DNA from: Mangrovitalea sediminis
GTDB taxonomy: Bacteria; Pseudomonadota; Gammaproteobacteria; Pseudomonadales; Oleiphilaceae
Assembly (NCBI RefSeq): GCF_002514725.1
Contig: NZ_NTLB01000001.1
Coordinates: 1-64,000, forward strand
Reading direction: 5' to 3'
DNA length: 64,000 nt
The first letter of the stretch is position 1. Every line of letters starts with the position of its first letter. The notes beneath the pieces were generated by a model. That model was not told where the DNA came from and did not search any database. It was given only the letters and a program-made list of their open reading frames with translations. Below, piece after piece: positions 52,737-61,043 of this stretch. The position numbers and the translations under genes are program-made.

Positions 52737-52866
52737 GGTGTGCTCCTGTTGTTTTTGTAATAAGAACTTCAGCGCACCATTTTCCCTTTCCCCTGCCAAA
52801 CCGCCCATCGCCCAAATGGGGGACTCCCCGCGCTCGACGCCCAGGAACAGGGTTCGAACAGGTGGG

Positions 52867-53673
52867 CTAGCCCGCACCTGCCGACAGCGGTACCGCGGCA
52901 AACCGCACACCCGACTCGCGCAGCACGCTTTTGCCTCTCTCCGTCAAGTCGGACACAAACAGGAACTGGTCCCGCGGGTCGACCGGATATCCCTTCACCC
53001 GATAGTGTGTTCCCCAGGGCTTTTCCGACAGCACAACGAACGCCGGGCGATGGACTTTCAGGTAGGGGCTGGTCAGCACGACATCCTGCAGCAATCGACG
53101 AACCTGCACCGCATCGTGGTTCGCATCCAGGTAGAAGTCGGCAACGCACATCAGGTTCTGGGTACCATCGTTGCCGTTGCTGATGAGTGAATTCCAGAGT
53201 TTGTTATGGGGAATCACCACCACCGAATCGTCCGGCGTGACGATTTCGGCAGCCCGCATACCGATCGAACGGACCTCGCCGTACTGGCCGTCGACCTCGA
53301 TCCAGTCACCCGGCCGATACGGCATCTCATAAAGCGTCACAACCCCGGCAATCAGGCTATTGGCGTAGTCCTTGAAAGCAAACCCCAGCGCCAGTCCCAA
53401 CGCGCCGAAGATAGCGACAAGATTCTTGAAGGTGGGTTCGATCAGGGTCGGGATAATCAACAGGACAGAGATGACGATGATCACCAGCCGCAACATGGGC
53501 ACGGCCGCCAGCAGGTAGAGCCGGCTTTTGCCGGTAAAGCGTTCCGCCAGTTTCGGCAACAGCCATTGGGTGATCATCACCAACGCCGTGGCGACGGCCA
53601 GGATCAGGAAGGCGTCGACCACCGCGGTCGAACTCAGCTTGGTCAACAGGCCCTTGAAATCGATTTCGCCCAT
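52867..53673 (-). CDS. Small-conductance mechanosensitive channel (MscS family)
   Basis: A 268-residue inner-membrane channel with three transmembrane helices; the pore helix TM3 with Gly/Ala packing is VAIFGALGLALGFAFKDYANSLIAG (about 88-112). The beta domain follows (YRPGDWIEVDGQYGEVRSIGMRAAEIVTPDDSVVVIPHNKLW) and a C-terminal alpha/beta part. Length is like E. coli MscS. It lets solutes out under hypo-osmotic shock. It is 10 bp after an uncharacterised gene (53684-54925), so the two are probably cotranscribed. Confidence 0.92.
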   Translation of the reverse strand: MGEIDFKGLLTKLSSTAVVDAFLILAVATALVMITQWLLPKLAERFTGKSRLYLLAAVPMLRLVIIVISVLLIIPTLIEPTFKNLVAIFGALGLALGFAFKDYANSLIAGVVTLYEMPYRPGDWIEVDGQYGEVRSIGMRAAEIVTPDDSVVVIPHNKLWNSLISNGNDGTQNLMCVADFYLDANHDAVQVRRLLQDVVLTSPYLKVHRPAFVVLSEKPWGTHYRVKGYPVDPRDQFLFVSDLTERGKSVLRESGVRFAAVPLSAGAG

Positions 53674-53683
53674 GAACCGCTCC

Positions 53684-54925
53684 TCAGTAACTGTCCACCT
53701 GAAAGCCCGCGCCCTGCAGATAACGTCGCACGCCGGGATAGGCCGCCGGCGCGATGTACCAGCCCCGGGGAACCGATATCACCAGTTCGGCACGACGCAG
53801 GATCTGCAGCGACTGCAGAACGCGCTCTTCCGACAAGCCGGACACCAGCGCCAGCGCATGCTCGTCCAGCCCCGCATGCAACAACAGCGCATGCAGGACG
53901 AAAGCCACCGTTTTCGGTGCATGGGCCGGGACCGACGGGGGCTTGAGTTGTTCCCAGGGCGCCACCCAGACCGTTCTCAGCCCGGCTATCTGGCCGTTAC
54001 CGTTCTTATCCGCTTCCTCGGCGGCGGCTTCGGCCACCTCGGTTTCCGGTTCAGCCCGCAACGCCAGCCGCCAGAGCTGCCAGGCCACTTCCGGCAAGCC
54101 TCGACTGTAGGCCCCCAGATCACGGAGAAACTCACTGTGACGCGCGCCCTTGGGCAACGGCGCCACTTCATTGCGGGCAGTAAGTACCCAGTATCCGTTG
54201 TCTGCCTGTCGGAACTGGACCGGTCGCTGCTCATGGGGGTCCGCCAGTTCCTGAAACCAAAGCCCAAGCCTGGCTGCGTTGAGGCTCTGCAGGGTTAGCG
54301 CGGACGGTGCCAGCTCAGGCATCACCTGTCGCCAATACTCCCAGGCCCAACTGCCACAACCGATGACACCCTGTCCCAGTTGCCCGCTCCAGACACGAGC
54401 CAGGAACCGCCGCATCAATCCCAGCCCATGGACATGGCGCAGGAATAGGTGGGAAAGCTCCGGCAACAGCCAGGGAATGTCGCCCTCGAACTGCTCGAAC
54501 CAACGATCCTGACCTGCCAGGATCTGCTCGGCTGTGGGCGGCGATATCAGTCGCCAACCCGCCGCTTGCGCTATTCCTTCAAGCATGACGCGGGTGCCGG
54601 AAAAGGGCGGCGCCACCACCAGGGCAGCCGCCTGTAGCGACTGCCAGTTGCTGCGCCAGGTTTCCAGGGCCGGCAGCAGCACACTACGCGCCTCGTCCCA
54701 GGTCGGCGACGGGACCACCCGCTCCAGTTGACGCCTGGACAGAGGAGCAAGATCATCCTTGCTACGAAAAGGAGCATCGTCCGGCTCGTAGACCGGTCGC
54801 AAACGCTCCAGGAATCCCGCCAGACCAACCCGCAGGGTGTGCTGCACCGACGCTGAAGGCAGGACATGCTTGTCGGGGCTGACAACGGACCAGATCGACT
54901 CGTTATTGGCTGAGACTTTATCCAT
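53684..54925 (-). CDS. Uncharacterised protein encoded upstream of MscS
   Basis: A 413-residue cytosolic protein that I do not recognise. Residues 105-112 read APPFSGTR, which has the shape of a degenerate Walker A loop, followed by a helical region rich in Trp (about 140-215). The last 80 residues look like a winged-helix domain (ALALVSGLSEERVLQSLQILRRAELVISVPRGWYI). ATG at 54925 is used; a TTG two codons upstream has the better-spaced GGGAG. It lies 10 bp upstream of mscS. A regulatory or gating role for the channel is a guess from position only. Confidence 0.7.
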   Translation of the reverse strand: MDKVSANNESIWSVVSPDKHVLPSASVQHTLRVGLAGFLERLRPVYEPDDAPFRSKDDLAPLSRRQLERVVPSPTWDEARSVLLPALETWRSNWQSLQAAALVVAPPFSGTRVMLEGIAQAAGWRLISPPTAEQILAGQDRWFEQFEGDIPWLLPELSHLFLRHVHGLGLMRRFLARVWSGQLGQGVIGCGSWAWEYWRQVMPELAPSALTLQSLNAARLGLWFQELADPHEQRPVQFRQADNGYWVLTARNEVAPLPKGARHSEFLRDLGAYSRGLPEVAWQLWRLALRAEPETEVAEAAAEEADKNGNGQIAGLRTVWVAPWEQLKPPSVPAHAPKTVAFVLHALLLHAGLDEHALALVSGLSEERVLQSLQILRRAELVISVPRGWYIAPAAYPGVRRYLQGAGFQVDSY

Positions 54926-54955
54926 CCGCAACCCAACTCCCTTTACCTGTAAATG

Positions 54956-55372
54956 TCAAACCGGGTTATTGGCCGCCAGGGTGGCAATCAGCCGGGAGTC
55001 GGCCAGTGCAGCTGTGCGATGGATCGTTGCCGCCTGATAGTCCGGCATACTCAGCATCTGCATAAAGGCCGCTCCGCTGGGATACTGCACCAGAAGCACC
55101 TCATCCCAGTGTTCGTCTTCCGGCGCGATCACGCTGGCAAACGCTTCCGCCATCCACACCGGCTTGGCACCGACCGCTTCCAGCTTACCCAACGCGACAC
55201 GGGAATAACGGCGATAGGCTTCCCGACCACTACAGGGCGCCGCATCGCTGCCGGCGGGATAGCGGGCATGTTCATTGAAGCGTAACAGATTGAGCATGGT
55301 CACCGGCTTGTCCTCCGGCAAGGAACGGGCCAGTTGCTCCAGACTCGTGCGCGTGGGATTGATGCTGGGCAT
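54956..55372 (-). CDS. DUF1330-family protein
   Basis: A 138-residue cytosolic protein of the dimeric alpha-beta barrel (ferredoxin-like) type. It contains the DUF1330-like start PVTMLNLLRFNEHARYP (about 22-38) and the later VLLVQYPSGAAFMQMLSMPDYQA (about 92-114). The family is uncharacterised; related barrels act as monooxygenases or bind small aromatics. It lies between the MscS pair and rlmJ, 35 bp upstream of neither, so cotranscription is possible but not certain. Confidence 0.8.
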   Translation of the reverse strand: MPSINPTRTSLEQLARSLPEDKPVTMLNLLRFNEHARYPAGSDAAPCSGREAYRRYSRVALGKLEAVGAKPVWMAEAFASVIAPEDEHWDEVLLVQYPSGAAFMQMLSMPDYQAATIHRTAALADSRLIATLAANNPV

Positions 55373-55406
55373 GCGTTCTCCTGTAGGCCAGATTTTTATT
55401 GTTGGG

Positions 55407-56249
55407 CTATTCCGGAATCAGCCACTGCTGTTCGTGACGGGCCCCGACGCCCCATAGTGGCAGCGCCTGAGACAACAGGGTATTCATCTGTTCTTCCCAG
55501 TGCCAGGGGGGATTAACGACCAGAAGGCCTGAACCCAGCATACCTTGGCCGACCGGCTCAGGATCAAAAAGCAGTTCGCTACGCAGTACCTTCTGCAACG
55601 GTGACTTTTCCACACCACGAATCAAGGTATCCTGATAGCGTTCCCGCAGAATCGGATACCAAACCAAAAAAACCCCATGACGGCAACGTCGCCAGGCGTT
55701 GGCCAGGGTGTCCACCACCTGTCGGTAGTCATGCTTGACCTCATAGGGCGGGTCGATCAGCACGCAAAGCCGGGGTTCCCGTGGCGGCACACAGCGCAGC
55801 AGACCCGAGAAACCGTCTTCCACATATACCCGCGCCGCCTGGCGTTTGCCCCAGGCTTCCAGCCGTGCAGACTCTCTCGGATGCAATTCGAAGGTTGTCA
55901 GACTGTCCTGGCGACGCCTCAAACGGGCAAACCAGGCTGGAGAACCCGGATAATACTGCAAGGCTGTCTTACCGCCATTCGCCGCAGAGATGATCGAAAA
56001 AAAATCCTGCCAGGCGGGGTCCTGCAACTTCGACCGTACCTGCCAGAGCGCCTGAATGCCGCGATCAGATTCAGTCGTCTTGCGTGCCTCGGCAGAGTTC
56101 AGGTCATAGACGGCACTGCCGGCATGCGTATCGAAACAGGCGATCGCGGTCTCTTTGCGCTGCATGAGCGACAACGCCAGAAACAGCCCCAGATGTTTGT
56201 GGACGTCGGCGAGATTGCCGGCGTGAAAGGCGTGCAAGTAACTGAACAT
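55407..56249 (-). CDS. rlmJ: 23S rRNA (adenine-N6)-methyltransferase RlmJ
   Basis: A 280-residue methyltransferase that modifies A2030 of 23S rRNA (E. coli numbering). The N-terminus FSYLHAFHAGNLADVHKH is diagnostic; the SAM-binding region (FDTHAGSAVYDL, about 39-50) and the catalytic motif IDPPYE (about 164-169, NPPY type) are present. Length equals the E. coli protein (YhiR). It is a single gene 35 bp upstream of the DUF1330 gene. Confidence 0.95.
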   Translation of the reverse strand: MFSYLHAFHAGNLADVHKHLGLFLALSLMQRKETAIACFDTHAGSAVYDLNSAEARKTTESDRGIQALWQVRSKLQDPAWQDFFSIISAANGGKTALQYYPGSPAWFARLRRRQDSLTTFELHPRESARLEAWGKRQAARVYVEDGFSGLLRCVPPREPRLCVLIDPPYEVKHDYRQVVDTLANAWRRCRHGVFLVWYPILRERYQDTLIRGVEKSPLQKVLRSELLFDPEPVGQGMLGSGLLVVNPPWHWEEQMNTLLSQALPLWGVGARHEQQWLIPE

Positions 56250-56291
56250 GGGGTCTCCGCAACCAATTTTCAGAGGCAGTGTACGGCATGA

Positions 56292-57179
56292 CTAGAAGGA
56301 ATACAGCAAGGTCAGCGAGGTCTGCGTATCCGTCGTTCGAATACCGGATGGCGTGGGCGAAGTGTTCTGCACCGAAAACGAGGCCTTGAGGGCGAAGGTA
56401 TTGATCAAATTGCTTTGCAGGGAGGTGGTGGACGTGGAGACCGACTGACCGCTGTGAAAGCTCACTTCGGTATTCATCGACTGTTTGAAGATGACATCCG
56501 GCGACAGGTGGTATTGGTAGTTCAGGGCGAACCGCACGATAGGAGACTGCTGAATGGTTCTGCCCTCGGCGTCTGGTGCCGAAAGACGACTGTAACGGTA
56601 ACCCGGACCGGTGGACACATCGAAATAGTCAGGCCCCCGCTGCCAGAGGCGGCGTCCATAACCGGCAGCCGCGGATGATCGATAGTTATAACCGCTGAAA
56701 CGGTCACTCTCATAACCCAGGCGGGTAAACGTGTAGTTGACCGGTGATATCTTGTAGTCGAGCTGGGTCGCGGCGAAATAGTATTCAGCTGTGGTCTGGC
56801 CATCCTGACGCGTATAGCGCGACTGCAACAGCATGCTGTGACGCCAGCGAGGCAGCTCGTGCTTCATATCCACCCGGCTGGTAAAACTCGTCGAAGGGGC
56901 GTTGCCGGATATCATCAGCAGACCGCCTTCAACATCCCCGTTCCAGAGGGATACCGGATGTTCCGGCTTTTCGATACCTCGCCAATACCAATCCGGATCG
57001 GCAATCGATTTGATATCGGCGTTGGCGGGAGAAAGGTGCAACATCAACACGGCCAAAACCGCCAGTGGTTGCAGCTGCAAACAATGACGCAAATAGCTCA
57101 CTGGAAGGCTGGACAGCCACGAGGGTCTGCAGGGAAAAATCGTGGTCGGCCGCGCCACATCCTTGCTCAAATGTTTCAT
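56292..57179 (-). CDS. DUF481-family outer-membrane protein
   Basis: A 295-residue protein from the ATG at 57179. A long basic N-region precedes the hydrophobic signal core (LAVLAVLMLHLSPANA, about 40-54), so a later start is possible. The mature part has regularly spaced beta strands (WNGDVEGGLLMISGN; YYFAATQLDYKI; YNYRSSAAAGYGRRLW) and ends in YSF, typical of barrels. This matches DUF481, a family of salt-induced or uncharacterised outer-membrane proteins (YdiY). It is 72 bp upstream of the rlmJ region and downstream of the TspO gene. Confidence 0.85.
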   Translation of the reverse strand: MKHLSKDVARPTTIFPCRPSWLSSLPVSYLRHCLQLQPLAVLAVLMLHLSPANADIKSIADPDWYWRGIEKPEHPVSLWNGDVEGGLLMISGNAPSTSFTSRVDMKHELPRWRHSMLLQSRYTRQDGQTTAEYYFAATQLDYKISPVNYTFTRLGYESDRFSGYNYRSSAAAGYGRRLWQRGPDYFDVSTGPGYRYSRLSAPDAEGRTIQQSPIVRFALNYQYHLSPDVIFKQSMNTEVSFHSGQSVSTSTTSLQSNLINTFALKASFSVQNTSPTPSGIRTTDTQTSLTLLYSF

Positions 57180-57250
57180 TAGCAGGTATCGGGGACGATT
57201 CTTTAAATCGCCAAAAGAACGATGAATACCGTCAGCCGCATGGGCTGACC

Positions 57251-57742
57251 TCAATTCAGCCACAGGATACCGGCATTCAGTGTCACGGCATAGAGCACCC
57301 AGAGCATATAGGGCCAAAGTAACCGCGCGGCCCAGATATCGATCGCCCGGAAACGGACGATATTGAGCATGATCATCACTAGCAGAAGCAGCATATCGAT
57401 CAGCCCCATCAGCACCCAGTGGCGCCCAAAAAACAGCCAGGACCAGGCCAGGTTTAGCAATAGCTGCAGGCCATAAACCGTAAAAGCCCGGCGCCGGATC
57501 GGGCCGCTACAGCGTAACCAAGCCCGCCAGCCGGAAATTGCAATCAACAGGTAGAGCAAAGTCCATGCGACCGGGAATACTGCATTGGGTGGCGTCCATG
57601 CAGGCTTGATCAATGCAGCGTACCAGGCACCCGGATGAAAGGCGGCACCGCTGCTAGCGACCAGCATCAGGATCAGCAAAAACGGAAACAGGGCAAGCGC
57701 CCTCCGGCTACGCATCCCATTCCTAGACATATCGTTCATCAT
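57251..57742 (-). CDS. TspO/MBR-family protein
   Basis: A 163-residue membrane protein with five hydrophobic helices. The tryptophan-rich family motif is visible: KPAWTPPNAVFPVAWTLLYLLIAISGW (about 42-68) and NLAWSWLFF (about 92-100). Members bind porphyrins and act in tetrapyrrole or stress signalling. The ATG at 57742 with GGGAG upstream is chosen over an upstream in-frame start. It is 71 bp upstream of the DUF481 gene. Confidence 0.92.
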   Translation of the reverse strand: MMNDMSRNGMRSRRALALFPFLLILMLVASSGAAFHPGAWYAALIKPAWTPPNAVFPVAWTLLYLLIAISGWRAWLRCSGPIRRRAFTVYGLQLLLNLAWSWLFFGRHWVLMGLIDMLLLLVMIMLNIVRFRAIDIWAARLLWPYMLWVLYAVTLNAGILWLN

Positions 57743-57875
57743 TGATCGCTCCCGGGTGACCGTTGGGCAGTGGCGTTCCTTGAACGGCATCAATGCATCT
57801 TCACAATTGAGCTAACTGTGTTCCAGCAGCTTTCGAGGCTAGAATAAGCGCCCTTCCTTCAACTGGAGTCTAACC

Positions 57876-58760
57876 GTGTCCTACCTGATGTTCGTGACCG
57901 TTCTCTGGGCCTTTTCCTTCAGTTTGATAGGGGTCTACATCGCCGGGCACGTAGACAGCGACTTCGCCGTGCTGACGCGCATCGTCCTGGCCGGCCTTGC
58001 GTTTCTGCCGCTGACACGCTGGCACGGCATTCCCGGCCGCCTCAAAGGCGGGGTCATGCTGGTCGGCGCCCTCCAGTTCGGCATCACCTATCTCTGCCTT
58101 TACCGCTCCTTCGCTTACCTGACCGTGCCGGAAGTTCTGCTGTTCACGATTTTCACCCCCCTCTACGTGACGCTGATCGACGACGCCCTGGCCCGCCGCT
58201 TTTCCCCTATCGCACTGGTCGCAGCAGCGGTCGCCACCATTGGTGCCGGCGTCATTCGTTACAACGGTATCAGCAGCAACTTCATCACGGGCTTTGTCCT
58301 CCTACAGGTCGCAAACGCCACTTTCGCAGCCGGACAGGTCGGCTACAAGCACTTGGTTCAACGCTACCCCGTCGATATGCCACTGTATCGTTTTTTTGGT
58401 TATTTCTATCTCGGCGCCCTGTGTATCGCCCTGCCGTCTTTCCTGATCTTCGGCAACGTACATAAGTTGCCCTCGACGTCCCTGGAGTGGGGGATCCTGC
58501 TCTGGCTGGGATTTGCCGCGTCGGGACTGGGAATGTTTCTCTGGAACCGCGGAGGCTGCCTGGTCGATGCCGGCACCCTGGCCATTATGAACAATGCGCT
58601 GGTGCCGGCCGGATTACTGGTCAACCTGTTGATCTGGAACCACGACGCCGACCTGGGCCGACTTTTTGTCGGCGGCAGCATTATCGCTGCCTCGCTCTGG
58701 CTCAACGCCCGCTGGTCATCACGTTCAAAACTGCGGCTGAAACCTGGTACCGGCGCCTGA
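57876..58760 (+). CDS. EamA/DMT-family transporter
   Basis: A 294-residue inner-membrane protein with ten predicted helices in two EamA repeats. It starts at GTG and the N-terminus (YLMFVTVLWAFSFSLIGVYIAG) is the usual first helix. Members export amino acids or other small metabolites. The type (carboxylate/amino acid/amine transporter) is inferred from a general likeness; substrate unknown. It ends 6 bp before the convergent YheU gene. Confidence 0.85.
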   Translation: MSYLMFVTVLWAFSFSLIGVYIAGHVDSDFAVLTRIVLAGLAFLPLTRWHGIPGRLKGGVMLVGALQFGITYLCLYRSFAYLTVPEVLLFTIFTPLYVTLIDDALARRFSPIALVAAAVATIGAGVIRYNGISSNFITGFVLLQVANATFAAGQVGYKHLVQRYPVDMPLYRFFGYFYLGALCIALPSFLIFGNVHKLPSTSLEWGILLWLGFAASGLGMFLWNRGGCLVDAGTLAIMNNALVPAGLLVNLLIWNHDADLGRLFVGGSIIAASLWLNARWSSRSKLRLKPGTGA

Positions 58761-58766
58761 TTCCAA

Positions 58767-59012
58767 TTAAAGATCGAGCGCCGCCAAATCCCGGTCGCCC
58801 AACTGATCCCGATTGACCAGGGTGGCCACCTGATTGGGATTGTTCGGCGTGTAGAGCACCACTACCTCGCCCCGACGCAGGGCGGCCAAAATGGTCGCCT
58901 TGCGCTCAGTCAACGGACTTTCTGTCTCGTTCAGTCCATGTTCACGGATACAGTATTCCTCAATCAGGCCATTGAGGGCATCGTCAGACAACTGGTCCAG
59001 AGGGATAATCAT
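58767..59012 (-). CDS. YheU/UPF0270-family protein
   Basis: An 81-residue small protein with the family start MIIPLDQLSDDALNGLIEEYCIRE and a C-terminal VVVLYTPNNPNQVATLVNR segment. E. coli YheU has an all-helical start followed by a beta hairpin; its function is unknown. The ATG at 59012 is chosen by family length; upstream Met codons would add 5-14 residues. No strong Shine-Dalgarno sequence is seen. Confidence 0.88.
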   Translation of the reverse strand: MIIPLDQLSDDALNGLIEEYCIREHGLNETESPLTERKATILAALRRGEVVVLYTPNNPNQVATLVNRDQLGDRDLAALDL

Positions 59013-59114
59013 GTGCACAACCGGCATAACAATGTTGGCCGACAGTATGCCCATTCCCGCACAGGACGAAAACCTCAGCGGCGCTAACCGATACGATAAG
59101 GAGCAGTCAACGAT

Positions 59115-59675
59115 ATGACCGGGCGTCCCAGCAAACCATCACGCTTTTGCCTAGCCATCACGTTAAGCGTATTGGCCGCTGTCAGCGATTGCTCGCAAGC
59201 GCAATCTTCCGCAAAAACCTCGCTATGTCGCGCTGACGAATCCGTTTTCTTCAACTGTACGATTGGCAGCCACCACAAGATGGTTTCTCTATGCGGCGCC
59301 GGCGACCTCAAGCAGCGGAGCGGCCATCTTCGGTACCGCTTTGGCCGTCACGGGCGTATTGAATTGAGTTATCCCCAGGCTGGAAACGGGGTCAACGACT
59401 TCAAGTACTCGCACTACAGTCGTTATGAGGTGGAACGAACCGTCGTCAGCTTTACTAACGGCGACTACCAATACCGTCTTTTCGACGACGACGAGAGTGA
59501 CATTGCGCCTGCCATCCATCGCCAAGGTATCGAGGTCAGTAAGTTGAGGGGAGACGATACCCCAACAACGCTCTATTGCCGGGCACCGGTCTATTCGAAG
59601 CTGCAAACGTTAGGGAGAACCCTGCCCTGCGATAGAGACGACCCGCTTAACATGGGCTCATGCCCTGCCCGCTAA
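59115..59675 (+). CDS. Secreted cysteine-rich protein of unknown function
   Basis: A 186-residue protein with a signal peptide (about 1-29, ending SQAQ). Six cysteines fall in the mature part (SLCRADESVFFNC, SLCGAG, LYCRAP, LPCDRD, GSCPAR), enough for three disulfides, and fit a periplasmic or exported protein. The region FFNCTIGSHHKMVSLCG is a recurring motif of small secreted proteins I cannot name with certainty. The start lacks a good ribosome-binding site. It stands between two leftward genes. Confidence 0.65.
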   Translation: MTGRPSKPSRFCLAITLSVLAAVSDCSQAQSSAKTSLCRADESVFFNCTIGSHHKMVSLCGAGDLKQRSGHLRYRFGRHGRIELSYPQAGNGVNDFKYSHYSRYEVERTVVSFTNGDYQYRLFDDDESDIAPAIHRQGIEVSKLRGDDTPTTLYCRAPVYSKLQTLGRTLPCDRDDPLNMGSCPAR

Positions 59676-59709
59676 CCATTCCACAGCTCCCCCCGGCCAC
59701 TCCAGGCAA

Positions 59710-60300
59710 TTACGCGTTGGAAGGAGTGGCCGGCGATGCCCTGTGGTGCTTATGCGACACGAGATGGACAGTGCTTGCGCGCAAACCGTCTTGATCGCTC
59801 AGAGAGACGAAGCTGACCGGACTTCCTTCGGCCAGCTTTTCGAAATCCACGTCCACAACGCTGTTGCGGTGAAAGGGAATTTCCTGGCCGTCCGAACTCA
59901 TGATCAGCCCGATACCGGCTTCATGATCGATCTCATGAATATGACCGGTCTCAGGCGTCTCATGGTGTTTTACATCGCCACGGCGGCGGCGTACGAAATC
60001 TTCCAATTGGCGACGTGCCGCGTCAAAGGCATCGCGTACGGCCACATAGGCATCTTCGTGGCTGTGATCATCGTCCGGCGTTTTGCCGGCATCAATGGTG
60101 CCGCCCGATAACGCCAAGTGAACATGCACCCGATACCGATTGCCCTGGTGATGACGCCGCTCAGTCGGCTCCACCACAACATGACAGAAAAGAATGTCGT
60201 CCGCGAAGGCCTCCAGGCGCGCCGCATGCTCTTCGATGCTGGCGCGCAAGGCGTCACTCGCCATCATGTTATGGAAGGTGATGTCGACCGACATGCTCAT
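59710..60300 (-). CDS. HPF/RaiA-type protein fused to a cold-shock domain
   Basis: A 196-residue protein. Residues 1-115 are an HPF/RaiA-like domain (VDITFHNMMASDALRASIEEHAARLE; YRVHVHLALSG), which binds the small ribosomal subunit in hibernation factors. Residues 125-185 (HIHEIDHEAGIGLIMSSDGQEIPFHRNSVVDVDFEKLAEG) are a cold-shock-like OB fold with RNA-contact aromatic and His residues. The start overlaps the stop of the upstream gene by 4 bp. A role in stress or stationary-phase translation is inferred from the domain combination. Confidence 0.88.
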   Translation of the reverse strand: MSMSVDITFHNMMASDALRASIEEHAARLEAFADDILFCHVVVEPTERRHHQGNRYRVHVHLALSGGTIDAGKTPDDDHSHEDAYVAVRDAFDAARRQLEDFVRRRRGDVKHHETPETGHIHEIDHEAGIGLIMSSDGQEIPFHRNSVVDVDFEKLAEGSPVSFVSLSDQDGLRASTVHLVSHKHHRASPATPSNA

Positions 60301-60722
60301 TTGCGGCCACCGCCGCCCATACCACCACCCTGGCCTTGCCTCATGCCCTGGCCTTGTCCCATACCATTACCTTGTCCCATACCATTACCTTGCCCCATGC
60401 CTCGGCCCTGACCTTTAGCCGGAGGCATATCCGGTAAGGTAACGCCTCTCTGGCGAGCACGTTCCTGCATCAACTTATGGTGCTCCAGGCGGAAAGCCTG
60501 ACGCTCCTGATTGGTCTTCATGTTGCGCATTTGCTGACGGTAGGTGGCGCGCTCCTGCGGCGACATCAACTGACTGCCATAGATACGCTCCTGGGAACGG
60601 GTTTGGGTTTCCGTCTGCGTACGTGTCTGGGATTGGGTCTGTGTCTGGTCGGCAGCGAAAGCTGTGCTTGCGGCGAGCAACAGAGATCCCACCAATACAG
60701 TCGTTTTCACGGAGAATGTCAT
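60297..60722 (-). CDS. Periplasmic Gly/Gln/Met-rich repeat protein
   Basis: A 141-residue exported protein with signal peptide cleaved after AFA (about residue 23). A Gln/Thr/Arg stretch (about 25-45, TQTQ repeats) is followed by a helical middle (about 50-95, SPQERATYRQQMRNMKTNQERQAFRLEHH) and a C-terminal tail of GMGQGN/GMGQGQ repeats. The helix recalls CpxP/Spy-type periplasmic proteins (LTxxQ-like), and the Met-rich tail could bind copper, but neither is shown. It overlaps the HPF-cold-shock gene by ATGA, so the two are translationally coupled. Confidence 0.72.
   Translation of the reverse strand: MTFSVKTTVLVGSLLLAASTAFAADQTQTQSQTRTQTETQTRSQERIYGSQLMSPQERATYRQQMRNMKTNQERQAFRLEHHKLMQERARQRGVTLPDMPPAKGQGRGMGQGNGMGQGNGMGQGQGMRQGQGGGMGGGGRK
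60353..60400 (-). repeat. Tandem 18-bp repeats coding GMGQGN
   Basis: About two and a half copies of an 18-bp unit (CCTTGTCCCATACCATTA on the plus strand, with variants) sit in the 3' part of the gene at 60297-60722. They encode hexapeptides of the tail. Slippage could change tail length. Confidence 0.7.
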
Positions 60723-61043
60723 AATACGTTCCTCAGTAGAGACTCAGACCGTCAAAGGCCTGCAGCGATTTGCATTCATTATCAACGGCCACTTCCAAAA
60801 GCGACCCTGACCCAGGTCAAGGTTATCTTTCGTCCCAATGCCCAGAAGAGTCGGAAAAGTACCTACCGCTTTTCAGTCACCTTCGCCTCGGGCCAGTACC
60901 GCTCCGGAAAATCGCAGGACCAACTGCCATCGAGAAGAACCGCCCGCGTGGTTGGAGTCAGGCATACCGTAGACTCAGATCAATGTCTTCCAACACAAAA
61001 GGATTATCCTGCCCGGACAGTTACCGAAAAGGAGGTCATCAGC
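60723..61043. other. Divergent intergenic region upstream of adhP
   Basis: This 321-bp gap holds the promoters of the leftward pair (60297-60722, 59710-60300) and of adhP. Apart from the Anr/FNR-like palindrome at 60807-60820, I see no gene. Reading frames that extend adhP upstream through this gap have no family match. Confidence 0.5.
60807..60820. promoter_or_regulatory. Anr/FNR-like palindrome between two divergent units
   Basis: CTGACCCAGGTCAA contains TGACC-CA-GGTCA, a 5+2+5 inverted repeat. It resembles FNR/Anr sites (TTGAT-N4-ATCAA) in spacing (CTGAC-N4-GTCAA) but departs at two key positions. It lies 85 bp upstream of the leftward periplasmic protein/HPF unit and 224 bp upstream of adhP. 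Oxygen control of either unit is a possibility. Confidence 0.35.

Noticed and set aside
60353-60400. Short tandem repeats as a possible CRISPR remnant
   Set aside because: Units are contiguous, 18 bp and in frame with a Gly/Gln/Met tail; there are no spacers or cas genes. No CRISPR array was seen anywhere in the window.
60477-61043. Upstream extension of the AdhP frame by 189 codons
   Set aside because: It runs antisense through the exported-protein gene and the divergent promoter region; the strong AAAAGGAGG fixes the start at 61044.
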